Shown here: positions 54,251 to 63,133 of the stretch, one piece after another
Layout of the letters: every line of letters begins with the position of its first letter
Numbering within the stretch: position 1 is the first letter of the stretch
Source: Paracoccaceae bacterium
Lineage (GTDB): Bacteria; Pseudomonadota; Alphaproteobacteria; Rhodobacterales; Rhodobacteraceae
Direction of reading: 5' to 3'
DNA length: 64,000 nt
Assembly (NCBI GenBank): GCA_016936395.1
Contig: JAFGXY010000007.1
Coordinates: forward strand, 1 to 64,000
Translations under genes and position numbers: made by a program
The notes under the pieces: model-generated
Database searches by the model: none
Seen by the model: the letters and a program-made list of their open reading frames with translations, nothing else
Told to the model about the DNA's origin: nothing

Positions 54251-55017
54251 CCGAACTTCTTCGCCTGCTCCTGAACTATCAGGCTGCCCTTGCCGATCAG
54301 GCCGAAGCCGCTGCACTGATCTTTCTGCGGGTTGGTGCGGTGATGGCCACCCTTCCCGCCTTTGGCGAGCAATCGGTGCCCGCCCGGATCAGGCTGGTTC
54401 TGGCTCTGATGTTCAGCGCCGCCATTGCCCCCGCTGTCCTGCCCGCCCTGCAACCGGTTGCGTTGGTGAAAGGCGCGTTCCCCGAAGTCGCGATCGGGTT
54501 GACCCTTGGCCTCGGGTTGCGATTGTTCATCCTTGCGCTGATGACGGCCGGCAGCATCGTGGCCAATGCCACCTCGTTGTCGCAGCTTTTTCCGGCCGGG
54601 GCCGAGGCGCAGCCTGCGATCGCGAAACTGCTGGTGGCCGCCGGGCTTGCCCTGGCCGTGCAGGGCGGGCTTGCCCTGCGGGTCGTCGACTATCTGCTTC
54701 TCGGCTATGATCTTCTGCCCGGCGGGCAATGGCCAAGCTCATCCGCCATCACCGAATTTGGCGTGGCGCAGGTGGGGCGGGCGTTCAGCCTTGCCTTCAT
54801 GATCTCCATGCCCTTCGTGATCGGATCCCTTCTTTACAACGTTGCCCTTGGGGTCATCAATCGCGCCATGCCGCAACTGATGGTGTCTTTCATCGGGGCC
54901 CCGGCGCTCAGCCTGGGCGGTCTGGTTGTTCTGGCCATGATCACACCCTTTGTCCTGTCGGTCTGGCTTGAGGCGTTCACCGCATTCCTGACCGACCCGA
55001 TCCAAAGGGCGCCCTAA
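54247..55017 (+). CDS. fliR: Flagellar export apparatus protein
   Basis: 256 residues with about six hydrophobic helices, including FLRVGAVMATLPAFGEQSVP and FSLAFMISMPFVIGSLLYNV; ends in a membrane span. It forms the gate core with FliP and FliQ. It begins with GTG inside the flhA stop (GTGA), so it is translationally coupled. Only six bases before flhB. Confidence 0.96.
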   Translation: MTELLRLLLNYQAALADQAEAAALIFLRVGAVMATLPAFGEQSVPARIRLVLALMFSAAIAPAVLPALQPVALVKGAFPEVAIGLTLGLGLRLFILALMTAGSIVANATSLSQLFPAGAEAQPAIAKLLVAAGLALAVQGGLALRVVDYLLLGYDLLPGGQWPSSSAITEFGVAQVGRAFSLAFMISMPFVIGSLLYNVALGVINRAMPQLMVSFIGAPALSLGGLVVLAMITPFVLSVWLEAFTAFLTDPIQRAP

Positions 55018-55023
55018 CCCACC

Positions 55024-56109
55024 ATGAGCCAATCCAGCGAGCATAGCCCCAACGACAAGGAACACGCCCCCAGCCAGAAGAAGCTGGACGATGCGCGCAA
55101 GCAAGGCGATATCGCCAAGTCCACCGAACTGACGGCAGCGGCGGCCTATGGCGGGCTGCTGCTGGCCGGGGTCATGGGTGCGGGTGCGGTCGGCATGGCG
55201 GCACAGACCGGCGTGGTGCTGATCGATCAGGCGCCAGACATCGCCCGGCTGGCCAGCGGCTCGGCCCGCACGGTTGTGGGCGGCTTGCTGGCGTCGGTAG
55301 CACTACCCGCCGCTCTTTTTCTGGTGCTTCCGGCGGCGGCAAGCCTGCTATCCTTGATCGCGCAGCGCGCCCTTGTCTTTGTCCCGTCAAAACTTGCGCC
55401 AAAACTCTCACGCATTTCGCCGCTGTCGACGGCCAAGCAGAAGTTCGGCGCAAGCGGCCTTTTCGAGTTCGCAAAAAGCGTGGTGAAACTGGTGCTGGTT
55501 GCGCTGACGCTGGGCTGGTTCCTGACCCGGCACGCCGATGGGCTTTTGGCGACGGTCGCGACGGACCCGCGTCTGGGCATCCTGCACCTGCTTGCGCTTC
55601 TGGGGCAGTTTCTCGGGATTGCGATCCTGCTGACGCTGTCATTGGGGGCCGTTGACTATCTTTGGCAACACAATGCGCTGATGCGGCGCAACCGCATGTC
55701 GCGCAAGGACATGACCGACGAGCAGAAAGACAGCGACGGCGACCCGCATTCCAAGGCACAAAGACGCCAACGCGGCCAGGAAATCGCCATGAACCAGATG
55801 CTTGCCGAGGTGGCGCAGGCCAATGTCATCATCGTCAACCCAACGCATTATTCCGTGGCGTTGAAATGGAGCCGCGGGTCAAGAACGGCACCTGTCGTGG
55901 TGGCAAAAGGTGTTGACGATCTGGCCCGCCGGATCAGGGAAAGGGCCATCGAGCATGCGGTGCCGATCCTGTCCGACCCGCCAACCGCCCGCGCGCTGTT
56001 TGCCAGCGTCGACATTGGCCAGCCGATTTCGCGCGAGCATTTTCAGGCCGTCGCGGCGGCCATCCGCTTTGCCGAGACCATGCGCCATCGCGCGAAAGGA
56101 CGGATCTGA
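55024..56109 (+). CDS. flhB: Flagellar export switch protein
   Basis: 361 residues. Four membrane helices in the N-terminal half and a cytoplasmic C-domain with the autocleavage site in VIIVNPTHYSVAL (cut between Asn and Pro), which switches substrate specificity from hook to filament. VAKGVDDLARRIRE and SREHFQAVAA are usual C-terminal motifs. Ends with a TGATG overlap with the next gene. Confidence 0.97.
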   Translation: MSQSSEHSPNDKEHAPSQKKLDDARKQGDIAKSTELTAAAAYGGLLLAGVMGAGAVGMAAQTGVVLIDQAPDIARLASGSARTVVGGLLASVALPAALFLVLPAAASLLSLIAQRALVFVPSKLAPKLSRISPLSTAKQKFGASGLFEFAKSVVKLVLVALTLGWFLTRHADGLLATVATDPRLGILHLLALLGQFLGIAILLTLSLGAVDYLWQHNALMRRNRMSRKDMTDEQKDSDGDPHSKAQRRQRGQEIAMNQMLAEVAQANVIIVNPTHYSVALKWSRGSRTAPVVVAKGVDDLARRIRERAIEHAVPILSDPPTARALFASVDIGQPISREHFQAVAAAIRFAETMRHRAKGRI

Positions 56110-56438
56110 TGACCGAAGCCAACCGTTTGCAGCGTCTCAAACACATCGCAGACCTTCTGCGTGAGCGCGATCTGTCCCGGCTCAGCGCCGCGGGGTCAGC
56201 AAGATCAAAGACCGAAGATTTGCTTGCCGCGCTGGATCAGACCCGTTCGACCGGGGATTTGAGCCCCGCCATTGCCGGCCAGGTCAGTGACCGCTTTGGC
56301 AACTGGACCGCCAACCGCCGCGGCCAGCTGAACCAGCAGCTTGCCCGCGAAACTGTGGTGTGGATGGCCGCCCAAAGCGCGGCACGGTCTTCATTTGGCC
56401 GGTCCGAGGTGTTGGGCAAGATCATAAATAAACGGTAA
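56109..56438 (+). CDS. Small helical protein of the flagellar operon, possibly FliJ-like
   Basis: 109 residues, no signal or membrane span. Helical with heptad-like pattern at the start (LQRLKHIADLLRERDLSRL) and Arg-rich NRRGQLNQQLARETV in the middle. Its ATG overlaps the flhB stop, so it is co-translated. FliJ-type export chaperones are small coiled coils and would fit this position, but it is shorter and I cannot confirm homology. Convergent with fliL. Confidence 0.6.
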   Translation: MTEANRLQRLKHIADLLRERDLSRLSAAGSARSKTEDLLAALDQTRSTGDLSPAIAGQVSDRFGNWTANRRGQLNQQLARETVVWMAAQSAARSSFGRSEVLGKIINKR

Positions 56439-56446
56439 CGGCAGGT

Positions 56447-56920
56447 TCAGCTGTCCTGCCGGACAATATCGGTAATCAACACATTGGTGACCAGATCGCC
56501 AAGAATCGCCTTCACCACCTCCAACAGGCCGCGACGCAGGATCACCAGATTGTCGGCATCGGTGAACGATCCGCGAAACCCACCGGTGTTGGCGTGGTCG
56601 AACAGCAGTTGCAAAACGGCGTCGCGCAGTTTGGGCTCTTGGGCGTAGACCGTTTCAGTGCTGCCCGCCGTCACTTCCAGACTCAGCGACAGGATCACAA
56701 GAGAAGCGATGCGCTCTGCCTCGACGACTGGAACAACGAACTGATTGGTCAGTTTGACAAATTCCGGCAGATGTTCGGCGTCGGCCGGTGCGTGCGCCGT
56801 TTCGGGATGCGGCGCGTCCGCATCCGTCCCGGCCACAGGGGCTGGCCGCAGCAAGAAGCCGCCAGCCGTGCCGACACCAAGACCGGCAAGGATCAGGAAG
56901 ACGGGAAGCAACTTGCGCAT
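56447..56920 (-). CDS. fliL: Flagellar basal body-associated protein
   Basis: 157 residues. One N-terminal membrane helix (LPVFLILAGLGVGTAGGFLL), then a periplasmic domain with VKLTNQFVVPVVEAERIASL, ILSLSLEV, LRDAVLQLLFDHANTGGF and a closing AILGDLVTNVLITDIVRQ. FliL surrounds the stators and supports torque. Last gene of the minus-strand flgB operon, 9 bases after flgH. Confidence 0.92.
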   Translation of the reverse strand: MRKLLPVFLILAGLGVGTAGGFLLRPAPVAGTDADAPHPETAHAPADAEHLPEFVKLTNQFVVPVVEAERIASLVILSLSLEVTAGSTETVYAQEPKLRDAVLQLLFDHANTGGFRGSFTDADNLVILRRGLLEVVKAILGDLVTNVLITDIVRQDS

Positions 56921-56929
56921 GTCAAACCC

Positions 56930-57661
56930 TTAAAAAGGAAGCAGGATGTCGGTGATCTGCTGACCATAGCGCGGCTGCTGCACATCGCTGATCTGCCCGC
57001 GTCCGCCATAGGAAATGCGCGCGCCGGCAATCTTGTCATAGGTGATTTCATTGGTGCGCGAGATGTCCGAAGGGCGGACATATCCGGTGACGATCAGTTC
57101 TCGCAATTCAAAGTTCACCCGCACCTCTTGCTGGCCTTCGATCCGCAAGACGCCATTGGGCAATTTTTCGACCACGGTTGCTGCCACCCGCAGGGTCAGC
57201 TTTTCCTCACGCGATACCGACCCGTCGCCCGAAAACGTCGAAGATGAGTCGGTCTCAACCGCCTCGGCCAGACTTGCGCCCTCGGGCAGCTTTCGATCAA
57301 GGCGCTGCGGAATGCCCAAAAGGGACGGGATGCCCATGCTCTGGTTCCCGGTGCGGCTGCGGTCCGAGGAATTGGAGATCTCGGCCTTGTCATCGATCTG
57401 GATCACGACCGTCAGGATATCGCCGCGCCCCCCGGCGCGACGGTCTCCCAAAAGCGAGGCATGGCCTGCTGTCCAAAGCGACGATCCATCCATCGCCCGG
57501 TCCGGGTCGGCCTGATCGGGCATCGGGTTCGAATACATCGCATGATGCTGATAACTGCCCTCGAGCGGTGAGAAATCGGGGGCCCGCCCCACCTGATCCA
57601 GTGGAGAGCAGCCCGACAGAACCAGTCCGGCAAGAATGGCGGCAGAACGCATCGGGGTCAT
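56930..57661 (-). CDS. flgH: Flagellar L-ring protein
   Basis: 243 residues. Lipobox LVLSGCSPL gives the lipid-anchored Cys; FlgH forms the outer-membrane L-ring. Family segments include SLWTAGHASLLGDRRAGGRGDILTV, EKLTLRVAATVVEKLPNG and a typical C-terminus with TYDKIAGARISYGGRGQI. Start MTPMRSAAILAG gives a short signal. Overlaps flgA by four bases (ATGA). Confidence 0.96.
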   Translation of the reverse strand: MTPMRSAAILAGLVLSGCSPLDQVGRAPDFSPLEGSYQHHAMYSNPMPDQADPDRAMDGSSLWTAGHASLLGDRRAGGRGDILTVVIQIDDKAEISNSSDRSRTGNQSMGIPSLLGIPQRLDRKLPEGASLAEAVETDSSSTFSGDGSVSREEKLTLRVAATVVEKLPNGVLRIEGQQEVRVNFELRELIVTGYVRPSDISRTNEITYDKIAGARISYGGRGQISDVQQPRYGQQITDILLPF

Positions 57662-58077
57662 CCTTCGGTCGGGCCGACGCGCACGGTGCCGTCGGGCTGG
57701 ATCTGCCCCCGAACCGTGTTGCGCGACGACAGATTGAGCACGGAAATGCTGTCACCCGGACCGCCACGCGACAGCGCGCGACCTTCGGTGACAATCGACA
57801 GCCCCCCCGCCACATAGGCGAGGGGCACAATCTGATTGCGGTCAATGATCGCCGGCGTGCCGATCTGGTCATGGCGGATCGGTCGGCCGGGATAGATCGC
57901 CACCCGCGCCTCTTGACCTGCAACCTGTGCTGGATCAGTCAATGTGCCGGGGATATCGGCCTCAACCACCGAAAGGTCAGCGGCCGACAGCACGATGCCG
58001 GCCTTAATGACCCGGGTTGCCACCACAGCGTCAGCCCAGACCGGAGCCGGCAGAAGGCAAAGGACCACCCACCGCAT
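57658..58077 (-). CDS. flgA: Flagellar P-ring assembly chaperone
   Basis: 139 residues. Signal peptide (VVLCLLPAPVWADA) and a SAF-like domain: VIKAGIVLSAADLSVVE, YPGRPIRHDQIGTP, IVTEGRALSRGGPGDSISV. It helps assemble FlgI around the rod. The ATG at 58077 overlaps the flgG stop (TGATG); a GTG one codon earlier is possible. Short for the family, like other alphaproteobacterial FlgA. Confidence 0.93.
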   Translation of the reverse strand: MRWVVLCLLPAPVWADAVVATRVIKAGIVLSAADLSVVEADIPGTLTDPAQVAGQEARVAIYPGRPIRHDQIGTPAIIDRNQIVPLAYVAGGLSIVTEGRALSRGGPGDSISVLNLSSRNTVRGQIQPDGTVRVGPTEG

Positions 58078-58862
58078 CACCGCACCTGCGACGTGGCAGA
58101 AAGCATCTGATCGGCCGCAGTGATCACCTTGGCGTTCAATTCATAGCCGCGCTGCGCCTTGATCAGTTCGGTCACTTCGCGAACCGCATCAACCGAGCTT
58201 TCCTCAAGATAGCCTTGGCGAAGGGTGCCAAGCCCGTTCTCGCCCGGGGTGCTTTGCAGCGCCGGACCCGAGGCTTCGGTCTCGACAAACAGGTTTGACC
58301 CGATCGCCTCCAACCCCTTGTCATTGGTAAATCCGACAAGCGACAACTGGCCGATCTGTTCCGGCTCGATCCGGTCGGCAAAATAGGCATAAATCTCGCC
58401 ATCGGCATTGATGGCCAAGGTCCGGGCATCAGACGGAATGGTGATGCCAGGCGCCACCTCATATCCTTCGGAATTGACGATCAAGCCGTCACCCGTCCGC
58501 TTCAGCGCGCCATCGCGGGTATAGGCCGCACCGCCCCCCGGCAAGGTGACTTCGATATAGCCCTTGCCTTCGATGGCAATGTCCAGATCGCCGCCTGTCT
58601 GCGCGATGGGGCCTTGGGCCAATACCACCGACACCGCTGCCGGGCGCACCCCAAGGCCAAGTTGCACGCCTGTGGGCAGAACGGTTCCGTCGCTGGCCGA
58701 GACAGAGCCGGGCCGCGCCAGTTGCTGATAATGCAGGTCGGCGAAATCGGCACGCCGGGCGTTGTAGCCGGTGGTCGACATGTTTGCGAGGTTATTGGAT
58801 ACCACATCGACACGCATCTGCTGTGCGACCATGCCGGATGCCGCGATTTGCAGGGCTTTCAT
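58077..58862 (-). CDS. flgG: Flagellar distal rod protein
   Basis: 261 residues. Forms the distal rod. Start MKALQIAASGMVAQQMRVDV and the ANMSTTGYNARRADFADLHY motif are the FlgG hallmark; the C-terminus has the helical VREVTELIKAQRGYELNAKV. Usual length. Overlaps flgA and is 9 bases after flgF. Confidence 0.97.
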   Translation of the reverse strand: MKALQIAASGMVAQQMRVDVVSNNLANMSTTGYNARRADFADLHYQQLARPGSVSASDGTVLPTGVQLGLGVRPAAVSVVLAQGPIAQTGGDLDIAIEGKGYIEVTLPGGGAAYTRDGALKRTGDGLIVNSEGYEVAPGITIPSDARTLAINADGEIYAYFADRIEPEQIGQLSLVGFTNDKGLEAIGSNLFVETEASGPALQSTPGENGLGTLRQGYLEESSVDAVREVTELIKAQRGYELNAKVITAADQMLSATSQVR

Positions 58863-58871
58863 AGAACTCTC

Positions 58872-59579
58872 CTATCGGCCAAGGGTCTGAATGACGCTGC
58901 GGTGCCGCTGATCTTCATTGTCCAGAAAGGTCTGGCCAAGCTCATAGGCGCGCTGAACGGTGATCATGCGGGCAATTTCAGAGACAGGCTCGACGTTGCT
59001 GTCCTCCAGAAAGCCCTGGTGCAGCGTGGCCGTCGCAGGTTCGACGCCATCTGCGGAAAACAACGTGCCGACCTGATGGCGCAGGCTCAGCGGGTCTGTC
59101 GGTTGCCAGACCCCGATCTCTGCCACCGGGGCACCGTCCGCAGACATTGTGCCATCCGCTGCGATCGCCACCGTGCGGGCACCAAGCGGAACCGGCACCG
59201 GAGCCCCCCCGGCATCCAGCAGGGCGTGACCGTCGGGCGTGACCAGCACGCCTTCGGCCGAGGGCGTGAAGGCCCCGGCTCGGGTCAGCCGATCGCCATC
59301 GGGGGTCGAGACAAGAAAGAACCCCTCACCCTGAAGAGCAAGATCGTAGGTTCCTCCGGTCTGGCTTAGCCCGGCCTGCCCAAGGTCGACATGCCGGGCA
59401 TTGCCATTGGCCATGGACAGCGATGGCTCGCCCTCCAGCCGGGAGATGTATTCGGAGAATACCACACCTTCGCGGCGGAACCCGACCGTAGAGAGATTGG
59501 CGATATTGTGCGCAATCACCTGCATTTCGCGCATCAACCCTGATTGCCGGGTCAGTGTGGTATAGCCGGGGGTTTCCAT
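58872..59579 (-). CDS. flgF: Flagellar proximal rod protein
   Basis: 235 residues. N-terminal Flg_bb_rod pattern (MREMQVIAHNIANLSTVGFR), central beta domain, and C-terminal EIARMITVQRAYELGQTF. Rod subunit with FlgB, C, G. The start is one base past the fliQ stop. Slightly shorter than flgG. Confidence 0.95.
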   Translation of the reverse strand: METPGYTTLTRQSGLMREMQVIAHNIANLSTVGFRREGVVFSEYISRLEGEPSLSMANGNARHVDLGQAGLSQTGGTYDLALQGEGFFLVSTPDGDRLTRAGAFTPSAEGVLVTPDGHALLDAGGAPVPVPLGARTVAIAADGTMSADGAPVAEIGVWQPTDPLSLRHQVGTLFSADGVEPATATLHQGFLEDSNVEPVSEIARMITVQRAYELGQTFLDNEDQRHRSVIQTLGR

Positions 59580-59580
59580 G

Positions 59581-59859
59581 TCAGCGTCCTTCGATCAGCG
59601 GAATGATCGCATCGGTGAAAAAGGCCACCAGGGTCGAGGTCATGAAACTCATCGACACCCAGAAGACGATCAGCATGGCCCCGACCTTGGGCACGAAGGT
59701 CAGCGTCATTTCCTGAACCGAGGTCAGCGCCTGAAACAGGCCCACCGAGACCCCGGCCACCAGGGCAACCATCAGCAGCGGGGCCGAGATGGTGACGGCA
59801 ATCCACAACCCTTGCCGAAGAATGTCGAAAATCATGCCTTCGGTCAGAGCAGTGGTCAT
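59581..59859 (-). CDS. fliQ: Flagellar export apparatus protein
   Basis: 92 residues with two membrane helices. Family motif VTISAPLLMVALVAGVSVGL FQ, then QALTSVQEMTLTFVPKV. Part of the export gate with FliP and FliR. Overlaps fliE by four bases. Usual length. Confidence 0.96.
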   Translation of the reverse strand: MTTALTEGMIFDILRQGLWIAVTISAPLLMVALVAGVSVGLFQALTSVQEMTLTFVPKVGAMLIVFWVSMSFMTSTLVAFFTDAIIPLIEGR

Positions 59860-60146
59860 ACCGGCATCCTCAGGATTTCCTGATAGGCCTCGACCACCCG
59901 GTCACGCACTGTGACAACCGTTTCCACCGCAAGTTTGGAGCTTGCCAGAGCCTCGACCAAGGCATGCGGATCGGCGGCACCGGTGATGGCAGCGCGGGCG
60001 GTGTTTTCGCCTTGGGCGAGGGTTTCGGCAAAGGTGCCCAGAAAGCGGGCCGCACCCTCTTCGGCCGAGTCCGGCGACAGCGCGGGTGCTGCCGCCGAAC
60101 GGGTCTGAGTATAGGCCTCGACGGCCAGGGACGTCTTGATATCCAT
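59856..60146 (-). CDS. fliE: Flagellar hook-basal body protein
   Basis: 96 residues. FliE joins the MS-ring to the rod. Helical C-terminus with ASSKLAVETVVTVRDRVVEA then YQEILRMPV is diagnostic. Overlaps fliQ (ATGA) and lies 11 bases after flgC, which confirms the rod operon. Confidence 0.93.
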   Translation of the reverse strand: MDIKTSLAVEAYTQTRSAAAPALSPDSAEEGAARFLGTFAETLAQGENTARAAITGAADPHALVEALASSKLAVETVVTVRDRVVEAYQEILRMPV

Positions 60147-60157
60147 TCTGGATCTCC

Positions 60158-60538
60158 CTATCGACGGATAAGATCAAACAGGCTTTGTGTCATCTGCCGC
60201 GCCTGATCGAAGAGTTTGAGGTTCGCCTCATAGCTGCGCTGCGCTTCGCGCGCGTCAGCGATTTCGATCACCAGATCGACGTTCGATCCATCGTAGTGAC
60301 CGGTATCGTCGGCCAAAGGATGGCCGGGATCATAGATTTTCTGCAACTCCGCCTGATCCAGACGGACCGGGCCAAGCGCCACCGAACCGCCGTCAACCGC
60401 CTGGCGGAAGGTGGCCACCTTGCGGTGGTATCCGGGGGTATCGGCATTGGCGATATTTTCCGACAGATGGCGCAGTCGCATGGCCTGGGCCTTCATGCCC
60501 GAGGCTGACATGGACGCGGCGGTCAACAGATCCGTCAT
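60158..60538 (-). CDS. flgC: Flagellar proximal rod protein
   Basis: 126 residues. Start MTDLLTAASMSASGMKAQAM and the motif ENIANADTPGYHRKVATF are typical; the C-terminus carries EIADAREAQRSYEANLKLF. Rod subunit. 11 bases after flgB. Confidence 0.96.
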   Translation of the reverse strand: MTDLLTAASMSASGMKAQAMRLRHLSENIANADTPGYHRKVATFRQAVDGGSVALGPVRLDQAELQKIYDPGHPLADDTGHYDGSNVDLVIEIADAREAQRSYEANLKLFDQARQMTQSLFDLIRR

Positions 60539-60549
60539 GATGGTCCCTT

Positions 60550-60930
60550 TCAGCGGTTGCGGCCAAGCGATGTACGCAAGATGTCGGAGGTGTTTTGGTA
60601 GATCGCCAAAGCCATGTCATGCGATTGCCGGGCGGCGGTGGCCTTCATCATCTGCGCGTCAAGCGAGACATCGTTGCCGTTCGGCGCCATACCGTCGCCA
60701 GATTGAATTGGCGTCAACATCTGTGGGCGATCATTCAGGACATGTCCTGCCCTTGTGCCGCGCAATGCAAATGCGCGGTCCTCGTAAATGGCGGCAAATT
60801 CCGGAACGTCGAAAGCGCGGTAGCCGGGGGTGTCGGCATTTGCGACGTTTCGCGCCACCGACTCCAGCCGGGCCCCTGCATGGGCCGCGAGTGCTTGCGC
60901 CATTCTGGTCAATCCAAGTTTTTCTAACAC
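60550..60930 (-). CDS. flgB: Flagellar proximal rod protein
   Basis: 126 residues. VARNVANADTPGYRAFDVPE near the N-terminus and the C-terminal DVSLDAQMMKATAARQSHDM helix match FlgB. I favour a GTG start at 60930 (LEKLGLTRMAQALAAHAGAR follows) with GGGAG eight bases upstream. An ATG at 60957 adds nine residues absent from the usual start and lacks a ribosome binding site. First gene of the minus-strand operon, divergent from fliI across about 80 bases. Confidence 0.93.
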   Translation of the reverse strand: MLEKLGLTRMAQALAAHAGARLESVARNVANADTPGYRAFDVPEFAAIYEDRAFALRGTRAGHVLNDRPQMLTPIQSGDGMAPNGNDVSLDAQMMKATAARQSHDMALAIYQNTSDILRTSLGRNR

Positions 60931-61013
60931 CGGGGTTTCTCCCTCGACCTCTTTCATCAGTTCTTAGGGGTGATTCCTTTAGAAACCGTGTAAGAGAACA
61001 AAAGGAGACTTCG

Positions 61014-62324
61014 ATGACCGAAATCTTTGCGCCACTTTGCCATGAAATCGCCCGCGTTGCGGTTTCGCATCCGATCGGGCGGGTGGTGTCTGTCGGGGCG
61101 GGCACGCTTCAGGTTCGCGGGCTGCAGCACGTTGCAGCCCTCGGGGACCGGGTCGAAATCGGGGCTTCGCGGGCAACGGGGGGCGAGATCATCGCACTTG
61201 GCCCGGATGTCTTGACCGTTCTGCCAGACAACGGGTTGGAGGGTCTGACGATTGCCGCCGAGGTCGCGTTGTGCGGCCCCGCGCTGATTTCACCCGATGA
61301 AAGCTGGCTTGGCCGGATCGTTGACCCGGCGGGAAAGCCGCTGGACGGGCGGCCACTTCTGTCGGGCAACCAGTCACGGCGCCTGACGGCAGCCCCCCCG
61401 GCACCGGCCCGCAGGCGGCGGCTGGGCGCGCGTCAAAGCACCGGAAAAGTGGTGTTTGATACAATTCTTCCCATCGTGCGGGGGCAAAGGATCGGCCTGT
61501 TCGCGGGGTCTGGGGTCGGAAAGTCCAGCTTGCTGGGGGCCTTTGCCCGCGCGTTGACGGCTGATGTGGTGGTGATTGCCCTGGTGGGCGAGCGCGGCCG
61601 CGAACTGCGCGAGTTTACCGAAACCATCCTTGGCCCAAAGGGAATGGCGCGCTGTGTGGTCGTCACCGCCACGTCTGACCGCTCGGCGCTGTTGCGTCGC
61701 CGCTGCGCGCTGACAGGCATGGCGGTTGCCGAATATTTCCGCGACCAGGGCAACCATGTCTTGCTCTTGGTGGACAGCGTCACCCGCTTTGCCGAAGCGC
61801 ATCGCGAAATCGCACTCGCCGCCGGGGAACCGGCCAGTTTGCGCGGCTATCCAGCCTCGCTGCAACACGCCATCATGTCCTTGGCCGAACGGGCGGGTCC
61901 GGGGGAAGAGGGTCAAGGTGACATCACGGCCGTCTTTTCGGTGCTCGTCGCCGGGTCCGACATGGACGAGCCTGTGGCCGATATTCTGCGCGGCGTGCTG
62001 GATGGCCATGTCGTGATGGACCGGCGCATCGCCGAGCGCGGCCGCTTTCCGGCGATTGACGTGCTGCGGTCGGTATCGCGCAGCCTGCCACAGGCCGCGA
62101 CGGCAGAGGAAAACGCCCTGATCACCCGCGCGCGCGCGCTGTTTTCGGCCTGGGACCGGGCCGAGATGATGGTGCAAGCGGGTCTCTACCAAAAGGGCAG
62201 CGATCCGATGGTTGATCAGGCCATCCGTCTGTGGCCGGCGCTTGACGCCTTGATGGCGGATGATGCGCCGGAAACCGGGGTAACCGGCAGTTTCGCAAGG
62301 CTGCGTCACTGCCTCGAGGGCTAG
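61014..62324 (+). CDS. fliI: Flagellum-specific export ATPase
   Basis: 436 residues. F1-beta-like ATPase that releases substrates for export. Walker A GLFAGSGVGKSSLL, Walker B LLLVDSVTRFAEAHRE, catalytic Glu in LVGERGRELREF, and the C-terminal helical GLYQKGSDPMVDQAIRLWPA. Ribosome binding site AAAGGAG lies 5 bases upstream of the ATG at 61014. A longer in-frame extension upstream overlaps flgB and is artefact. Overlaps the convergent DUF1217 gene by four bases. Confidence 0.97.
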   Translation: MTEIFAPLCHEIARVAVSHPIGRVVSVGAGTLQVRGLQHVAALGDRVEIGASRATGGEIIALGPDVLTVLPDNGLEGLTIAAEVALCGPALISPDESWLGRIVDPAGKPLDGRPLLSGNQSRRLTAAPPAPARRRRLGARQSTGKVVFDTILPIVRGQRIGLFAGSGVGKSSLLGAFARALTADVVVIALVGERGRELREFTETILGPKGMARCVVVTATSDRSALLRRRCALTGMAVAEYFRDQGNHVLLLVDSVTRFAEAHREIALAAGEPASLRGYPASLQHAIMSLAERAGPGEEGQGDITAVFSVLVAGSDMDEPVADILRGVLDGHVVMDRRIAERGRFPAIDVLRSVSRSLPQAATAEENALITRARALFSAWDRAEMMVQAGLYQKGSDPMVDQAIRLWPALDALMADDAPETGVTGSFARLRHCLEG

Positions 62325-63133
62325 GCGCTGTAGCGTCCGCTGCTTTGCTGCAAAAGGGTCAGCGCCACCTGACCCGCGGACATGCCAGCCGACCCGGCAG
62401 ACAGCTCGGAGCGGACAAGAAACTGCCGGACCAACTTTTCCATGACCTCCGGTGAAGTGAATTGGGCAATGTCATCGGATCCGAAAGCTGCCCGCGACCG
62501 TTGCTGCAAGGTTTCAACCTGCTTGTCGATGTCAATCGCCCCGAAAGCCTTGGGAAGCCCATAGGCCGTCTCGAATATCTGCCGCAAAGGTGGGCTGCCC
62601 AACACGGTAAACCATTTCGACAGGGCACTGACAGGCTCGGTCGCGAGCTCGGCCAGTTGTTTTTCGGCGTTCAAGGCAAGGCGCATGTCTTCATTCTGGG
62701 TGCCAATGGCAATGGCGAACTGCTGCTGCTTGTAGGGCGCAAGGATCTTGTCCGCAAAGTCTGAAAGCTTCGTCCGGGGTGTCGCAAAGTCACCAAAGCC
62801 GAAGGCACTGGACAGCTTTCTGTACTGCTTGTTTGCAAGTTTGTTTGCCAGAGCATCGTCCTTCAGGGTGCCGTCTTCAAGGATCTTGCGGATGAAGAAC
62901 TTGTTGCCGACATCGGCTTGCAGACCAAAGGCCGTCAGGGCAACCCGCAAGAGCCGAGGGTCGGCAACCAGTTGCTCAGCGGTCTCGATCTTGCCGATCT
63001 TGTCGCGAAAATAGGCTTCGTCGCGCTGTTCGGAAGGCTGCGCCTGAAAGGCCTTTGTCTGCTGATCCATCGTGCGCTTGAGAAAGGCCCAGCCGGCAAC
63101 CCCCCCGATCGGGATGATTGGTGTGAAGGTCAT
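62321..63133 (-). CDS. DUF1217 flagellar-locus protein
   Basis: 270 residues. Matches the alphaproteobacterial DUF1217 pattern: RDEAYFRDKIGKIETAEQLV, DPRLLRVALTAFGL, KKFFIRKILEDG-like segments, then FGDFATPRTKLSDFADKILA. Mostly helical. Found in flagellar clusters of this class, function unknown. Start at 63133 (MTFTPIIPIGGVAGW) gives a short hydrophobic N-terminus; the ORF continues upstream but enters flbT. Overlaps flbT by four bases. Confidence 0.85.
   Translation of the reverse strand: MTFTPIIPIGGVAGWAFLKRTMDQQTKAFQAQPSEQRDEAYFRDKIGKIETAEQLVADPRLLRVALTAFGLQADVGNKFFIRKILEDGTLKDDALANKLANKQYRKLSSAFGFGDFATPRTKLSDFADKILAPYKQQQFAIAIGTQNEDMRLALNAEKQLAELATEPVSALSKWFTVLGSPPLRQIFETAYGLPKAFGAIDIDKQVETLQQRSRAAFGSDDIAQFTSPEVMEKLVRQFLVRSELSAGSAGMSAGQVALTLLQQSSGRYSA

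Noticed and set aside
60931-61013. CtrA or sigma-54 promoter between flgB and fliI
   Set aside because: No TTAA-N7-TTAA or TGGC-N8-TTGC pattern is convincing in the short gap; the regulator of this flagellar set cannot be read here.
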